From Staphylococcus rostri (lineage in GTDB: Bacteria > Bacillota > Bacilli > Staphylococcales > Staphylococcaceae): a DNA stretch of 64,000 bases. The notes under the pieces were generated by a model. That model worked only from the letters and a program-made list of their open reading frames with translations, was not told the DNA's origin and searched no databases. Position numbers and translations under genes: made by a program. Where the stretch lies: the NCBI RefSeq assembly GCF_002902145.1, contig NZ_PPRF01000032.1, positions 1 to 64,000 of the forward strand. The letters run 5' to 3'. Below, piece after piece: positions 61,074 through 64,000 of the stretch. Numbering within the stretch: the stretch's first letter is position 1; each line of letters begins with the position of its first letter.

Positions 61074-61625
61074 TCAAAAATGATGTCTACGCAACTTCAA
61101 TGTGTTACGTAGACGTGTATAGCTGTAAAATGCGTCTGCATCATGCATGGTTAGACTCATATCAATTTGCGATGACAGCAGTTCTAACAAATGCTGTTCG
61201 GTCGACTTAGACAGAGTTAGATGATATAAATCACGCAAATACTCTGATTGATCAGGCAGTGCAATCAGTTGATGCAATAATACGTTATCAAGCAACGCAT
61301 CTCGCTGAGCGTCTTGACGTAAATTGAGTTTGACATCAATTTGTTGTGTTGACTGAATGACTTCATGAAATATCTGATCTGAGTTAATAAGTTGCAGTTC
61401 ATCATGATCAAATTGAATCGCATGTCCACTTGTATCGGCGGATGTTAACGTCAATGTTGGATGATGTTCAATGACGTGATCAACAAAATGAATATTATGC
61501 AACAGCGACGCATCCGCTTTAATATAGTTAAGCAACCAAACACTAATGCGTGATTTGAATGTGTAATGTGAAAGTAAGTACGTAATGAATTGTTGTTTTA
61601 CTTGTTGTAATGGCACATCAAACAT
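61074..61625 (-). CDS. reoY: ReoY/YpiB family protein
   Basis: A 183-residue protein of the UPF0302 family. The conserved core is [20 protein letters not shown] near residues 11-30, plus [18 protein letters not shown]. The C terminus (about 145-180) fits the IDEAL motif, ending [18 protein letters not shown]. In Listeria ReoY, with ReoM and ClpCP, controls MurA turnover and thus peptidoglycan synthesis. The same job here is inferred from family. ATG 61625 follows AAGGTG; the long upstream extension overlaps the TPR gene. Confidence 0.78.
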   Translation of the reverse strand: MFDVPLQQVKQQFITYLLSHYTFKSRISVWLLNYIKADASLLHNIHFVDHVIEHHPTLTLTSADTSGHAIQFDHDELQLINSDQIFHEVIQSTQQIDVKLNLRQDAQRDALLDNVLLHQLIALPDQSEYLRDLYHLTLSKSTEQHLLELLSSQIDMSLTMHDADAFYSYTRLRNTLKLRRHHF

Positions 61626-61635
61626 ACCACTCACC

Positions 61636-62877
61636 TTACAATAAACGCTCTCGTTCTTCGTGCCACAACGTGTTGTTTGGTTCAAGTTCAATTAAGCGTT
61701 CTAGTAGACTTTCGCGTGTTGGCGTATCACCAATTTCAACAGCGTAATGATAATAATCGCTCAAGAAGTCGATGTTGTCATGAAGCGTCGCATGTGCAAG
61801 TTTATAGAAGTGTTGTGCTTCCTTATCACGTTCTTCTTCACCAAGTGCATAGGCAATTTGCCACATGAATTGTGGGTCCATATCGTCTTCTTCAGTATAT
61901 TGAATGAGTGAAATCAAGCCTTCATTATCTTCTTCATTGCGGTAATAGTCTGCAAGTAACATTAATGGTTCTTGATATGCTGGGTCGACTTCAAGTGCTT
62001 GTTTAAGCAATGATACACCTTCTTGTGCGTCGCCATGTTCAATTTGCAACGCACCTGTTGTGTACATTAATTCTTTATAAAATTGGTTAAGACGCAGCCC
62101 TTCCATGCCGACTTCAATGGCCTCTTCATAGGCTTTTTCATTCTCATAAAGTTGTTGTAAGTAAAAATACGCTTGCATATAATCCGGATCTTTTTGTAAT
62201 AAAGTACGGATGATTTTAATTGCTTCTTGTGTTAAGTCATTTTTATCGAATGCAATGGCTTTTTTAAAGTAGTCTTCGGATGTCATTTCTTGTTCATGAA
62301 TCTCTTCAAACCATTGTAAAGCGTCAGAATAGTTCCCACTTTGTAAACTGCTGTCAGCTAATCGAGAGAACAGATTAACGCCATTAACGACATGTTCACC
62401 GGCTTCAAGTACAGTATCGTAAGAACGAGATGCACGTAAATATTGTCCGTCATAATAGAATAATTCAGCCAATGCAAAATGTAAGACAGGATCTGATGGC
62501 TGCATTTCAATCGCTTGTTGGACCTTGTCAATCGCGACGTCCGTCATATTAATCTGTTGATATAAGTCAGCTTCCAACATCAAACGTTCCGGTGTCAGTT
62601 CAACGCCGTTTAAATATTCCAAAGCTTCGTCTGTTTGGCTTTCAGAAATTAAGCCTTCAATAAAGTAAATAAGTACGTCTGCTTCTTCTGGATATTTCAT
62701 ATAAAGTGCGCGGAATACCTCTAGTCCTTGGGGCATTAAACCAAAGCGGTATAATGTCTCACCTAGCATAAATAAAGCTTCGTCGTTATCAGATTGAATC
62801 GCTTGCTCAACACGACTATTTATATCATCTAGCTTCTGACTATTGATGTCGTCGATTAACTTGTAGATATCTTGCAT
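61636..62877 (-). CDS. Tetratricopeptide repeat protein (YpiA-like)
   Basis: A 413-residue soluble protein made of TPR repeats throughout, for example [20 protein letters not shown] near residue 30, [20 protein letters not shown] near 131 and [19 protein letters not shown] near 303. It is strongly acidic, with no signal peptide. It occupies the place of Bacillus ypiA, between aroA and ypiB. The role is probably protein-protein contact; partners are unknown. ATG 62877 follows GAGGG within the end of aroA. Confidence 0.85.
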   Translation of the reverse strand: MQDIYKLIDDINSQKLDDINSRVEQAIQSDNDEALFMLGETLYRFGLMPQGLEVFRALYMKYPEEADVLIYFIEGLISESQTDEALEYLNGVELTPERLMLEADLYQQINMTDVAIDKVQQAIEMQPSDPVLHFALAELFYYDGQYLRASRSYDTVLEAGEHVVNGVNLFSRLADSSLQSGNYSDALQWFEEIHEQEMTSEDYFKKAIAFDKNDLTQEAIKIIRTLLQKDPDYMQAYFYLQQLYENEKAYEEAIEVGMEGLRLNQFYKELMYTTGALQIEHGDAQEGVSLLKQALEVDPAYQEPLMLLADYYRNEEDNEGLISLIQYTEEDDMDPQFMWQIAYALGEEERDKEAQHFYKLAHATLHDNIDFLSDYYHYAVEIGDTPTRESLLERLIELEPNNTLWHEERERLL

Positions 62878-62878
62878 G

Positions 62879-64000
62879 TTATCCCTCATTTTCTAATTGT
62901 TTTAAGGCAGGCAAAAATCCAGGAAATGACACATTAACGCTATCAAAACGGTTAATCACATACGCTTCATCTGACAGCAGTGAAGCGATTGCTAACATCA
63001 TACCAATACGGTGGTCGGTATGACTGTCTAAGTCTGCCACCTTTGTGACGCGTGAAGGATGAATAATCATGCCATCAGACGTTGGTTCAAGTGATAACCC
63101 TAACTTATTCAGTTCATCAGCTGTTGTGTCAATTCGATTTGTCTCTTTTACCTTTAGTTCTTCAGCATTTTTAATGATACTTGAACCTTGTGCTTGTGTA
63201 CAGAGTAATGCTATTACTGGTAGTTCATCAATACATCTCGGTATCAATTGGCCGCTTATTTCAGTACCTTGTAAATCAGGCGTGTACTGCACACGGATGG
63301 AAGCGGTTGGTTCAGGTCCATCAGTAACATTGAAAACGGTAAGGTTACCGCCCATATTTTTGACGACTTCAAGGATACCATCTCGTGTTGAATTGATGCC
63401 AACATTATGTATTGCAAGATCGCTTCCCGGGATAATAAGGCCTGCGACAATAAAAAAGGCAGCAGATGAGATATCACCTGGTACATGAAAATCTGTCGGT
63501 TGGATATGCGTGATACCGTTAGGAGGGAGTGTGACTGTCATATCTTCTACTTCAATTGGAATGCCATAATGCGCAAACATCGTTTCAGTATGATTGCGTG
63601 ACACGTCAATTTCGTCGATCACAGTTGATTCATCAGCGAACAATCCAGCAAATAAAATCGCACTTTTTACTTGAGCACTTGCGACTGGCATTTGATAATG
63701 AATGCCGCGTACTTTACTAGAATTCACAATTAATGGTGTGTATTGGTCATCCACCCCTGAAATAGCGATATTCATTTGTTGTAAAGGCGTCATAATACGT
63801 GCCATTGGTCGTTTTCCTATTGATACATCACCGGATAATACACTTTGTACGCCTGCACCACCGAGTACCCCAGCAAGTAAGCGTGTTGTTGTGCCAGAAT
63901 TGCCTGTATATAAAACTTGATGTGGTGTTTGAAATTGTTGGTAACCAGGTGAGTCAACGATAATACGATCTGATTCAATGGTTATAGAGACACCTAGTAG
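62879..64000 (-). CDS. aroA: 3-Phosphoshikimate 1-carboxyvinyltransferase (5' end beyond window)
   Basis: AroA (EPSP synthase) joins PEP to shikimate 3-phosphate in aromatic synthesis. The frame stays open to the window edge, so the first roughly 60 residues are missing. Visible are [29 protein letters not shown], and the C-terminal [19 protein letters not shown] and [11 protein letters not shown]. The NSGTTTR loop carries threonine where class I enzymes have the glyphosate-contact GNAGTAMRP motif, pointing to a class II enzyme. Its stop overlaps the ribosome binding site of the TPR gene. Confidence 0.94.
   Translation of the reverse strand, partial: LLGVSITIESDRIIVDSPGYQQFQTPHQVLYTGNSGTTTRLLAGVLGGAGVQSVLSGDVSIGKRPMARIMTPLQQMNIAISGVDDQYTPLIVNSSKVRGIHYQMPVASAQVKSAILFAGLFADESTVIDEIDVSRNHTETMFAHYGIPIEVEDMTVTLPPNGITHIQPTDFHVPGDISSAAFFIVAGLIIPGSDLAIHNVGINSTRDGILEVVKNMGGNLTVFNVTDGPEPTASIRVQYTPDLQGTEISGQLIPRCIDELPVIALLCTQAQGSSIIKNAEELKVKETNRIDTTADELNKLGLSLEPTSDGMIIHPSRVTKVADLDSHTDHRIGMMLAIASLLSDEAYVINRFDSVNVSFPGFLPALKQLENEG

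Overview
The window is a piece of a low-GC Gram-positive chromosome, almost certainly a Staphylococcus. The gene order closely follows the Staphylococcus aureus stretch from the lysine operon through cspA, odhAB, arlRS, murG, thyA/folA, dynA, rnpB, recU-pbp2, dinG, birA and bshA to aroA. Several details argue against S. aureus itself: no lysC beside the lysine riboswitch, a fused msrA-msrB gene, and its own family of intergenic repeats. A coagulase-variable animal-associated species (intermedius/hyicus type) would fit, but I cannot fix the species from sequence alone. I see no prophage, insertion sequence, CRISPR array, tRNA or defence island. This is core genome and its novelty lies in regulation and small rearrangements.

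Layout. 1-1.7 kb: an ABC-F ATPase. 2.0-9.8 kb: a sigma-A promoter and lysine riboswitch drive asd-dapA-dapB-dapD-(M20 deacetylase)-alr2-lysA, the aspartate-to-lysine pathway, with lysC reduced to a 12-codon stub. 9.8-10.6 kb: cspA with a structured leader, preceded by a DUF1033 gene. 11.2-13.3 kb: acyP, xpaC-like and telA-like genes. 13.4-18.4 kb (minus strand): brnQ, a VWA/MoxR pair and small proteins. 18.5-24.6 kb: odhAB (2-oxoglutarate dehydrogenase) and the arlRS two-component system. 24.7-24.9 kb: a Fur-controlled sRNA matching IsrR. 24.9-34.8 kb: PAP2 phosphatase, murG, an acetyltransferase, ctpA, yozE, crr, fused msrAB, fakB2-like, folA, thyA, a bacilliredoxin, cvfC and a zinc-finger protein. 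35-36.2 kb (plus strand): a preQ1 riboswitch with a queuosine-precursor transporter, then an RNase H-like gene.

36.7-43.3 kb (minus strand): a 5'-3' exonuclease, a double dynamin-like GTPase, rarD and an RNA methyltransferase. 43.6-45.3 kb: rnpB, gpsB, ypsA and a DUF1798-type gene. 45.5-48.3 kb (plus strand): recU-pbp2. 48.4-59.1 kb (minus strand): two unrecognised membrane proteins, then ypoC-nth-dnaD, asnS, dinG, birA-cca-bshA and a MazG-like gene. 59.2-59.4 kb: a candidate small RNA built from a duplicated 42-nt unit. 59.7-64 kb: yugP, a DUF1405 gene, reoY-like, a TPR gene and a 5'-truncated aroA.

Functional themes are lysine and peptidoglycan supply (lys operon, murG, pbp2, gpsB, reoY, aroA upstream of chorismate), central carbon flow and its control (odhAB, crr, possible CcpA site), redox and iron homeostasis (msrAB, bacilliredoxin, bshA, IsrR), and DNA/RNA maintenance (nth, dnaD, dinG, recU, rnpB, cca). 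A dispersed intergenic repeat family, with fragments such as GGGCTGGGACA and blocks of inverted sequence, fills most gaps longer than 300 bases.
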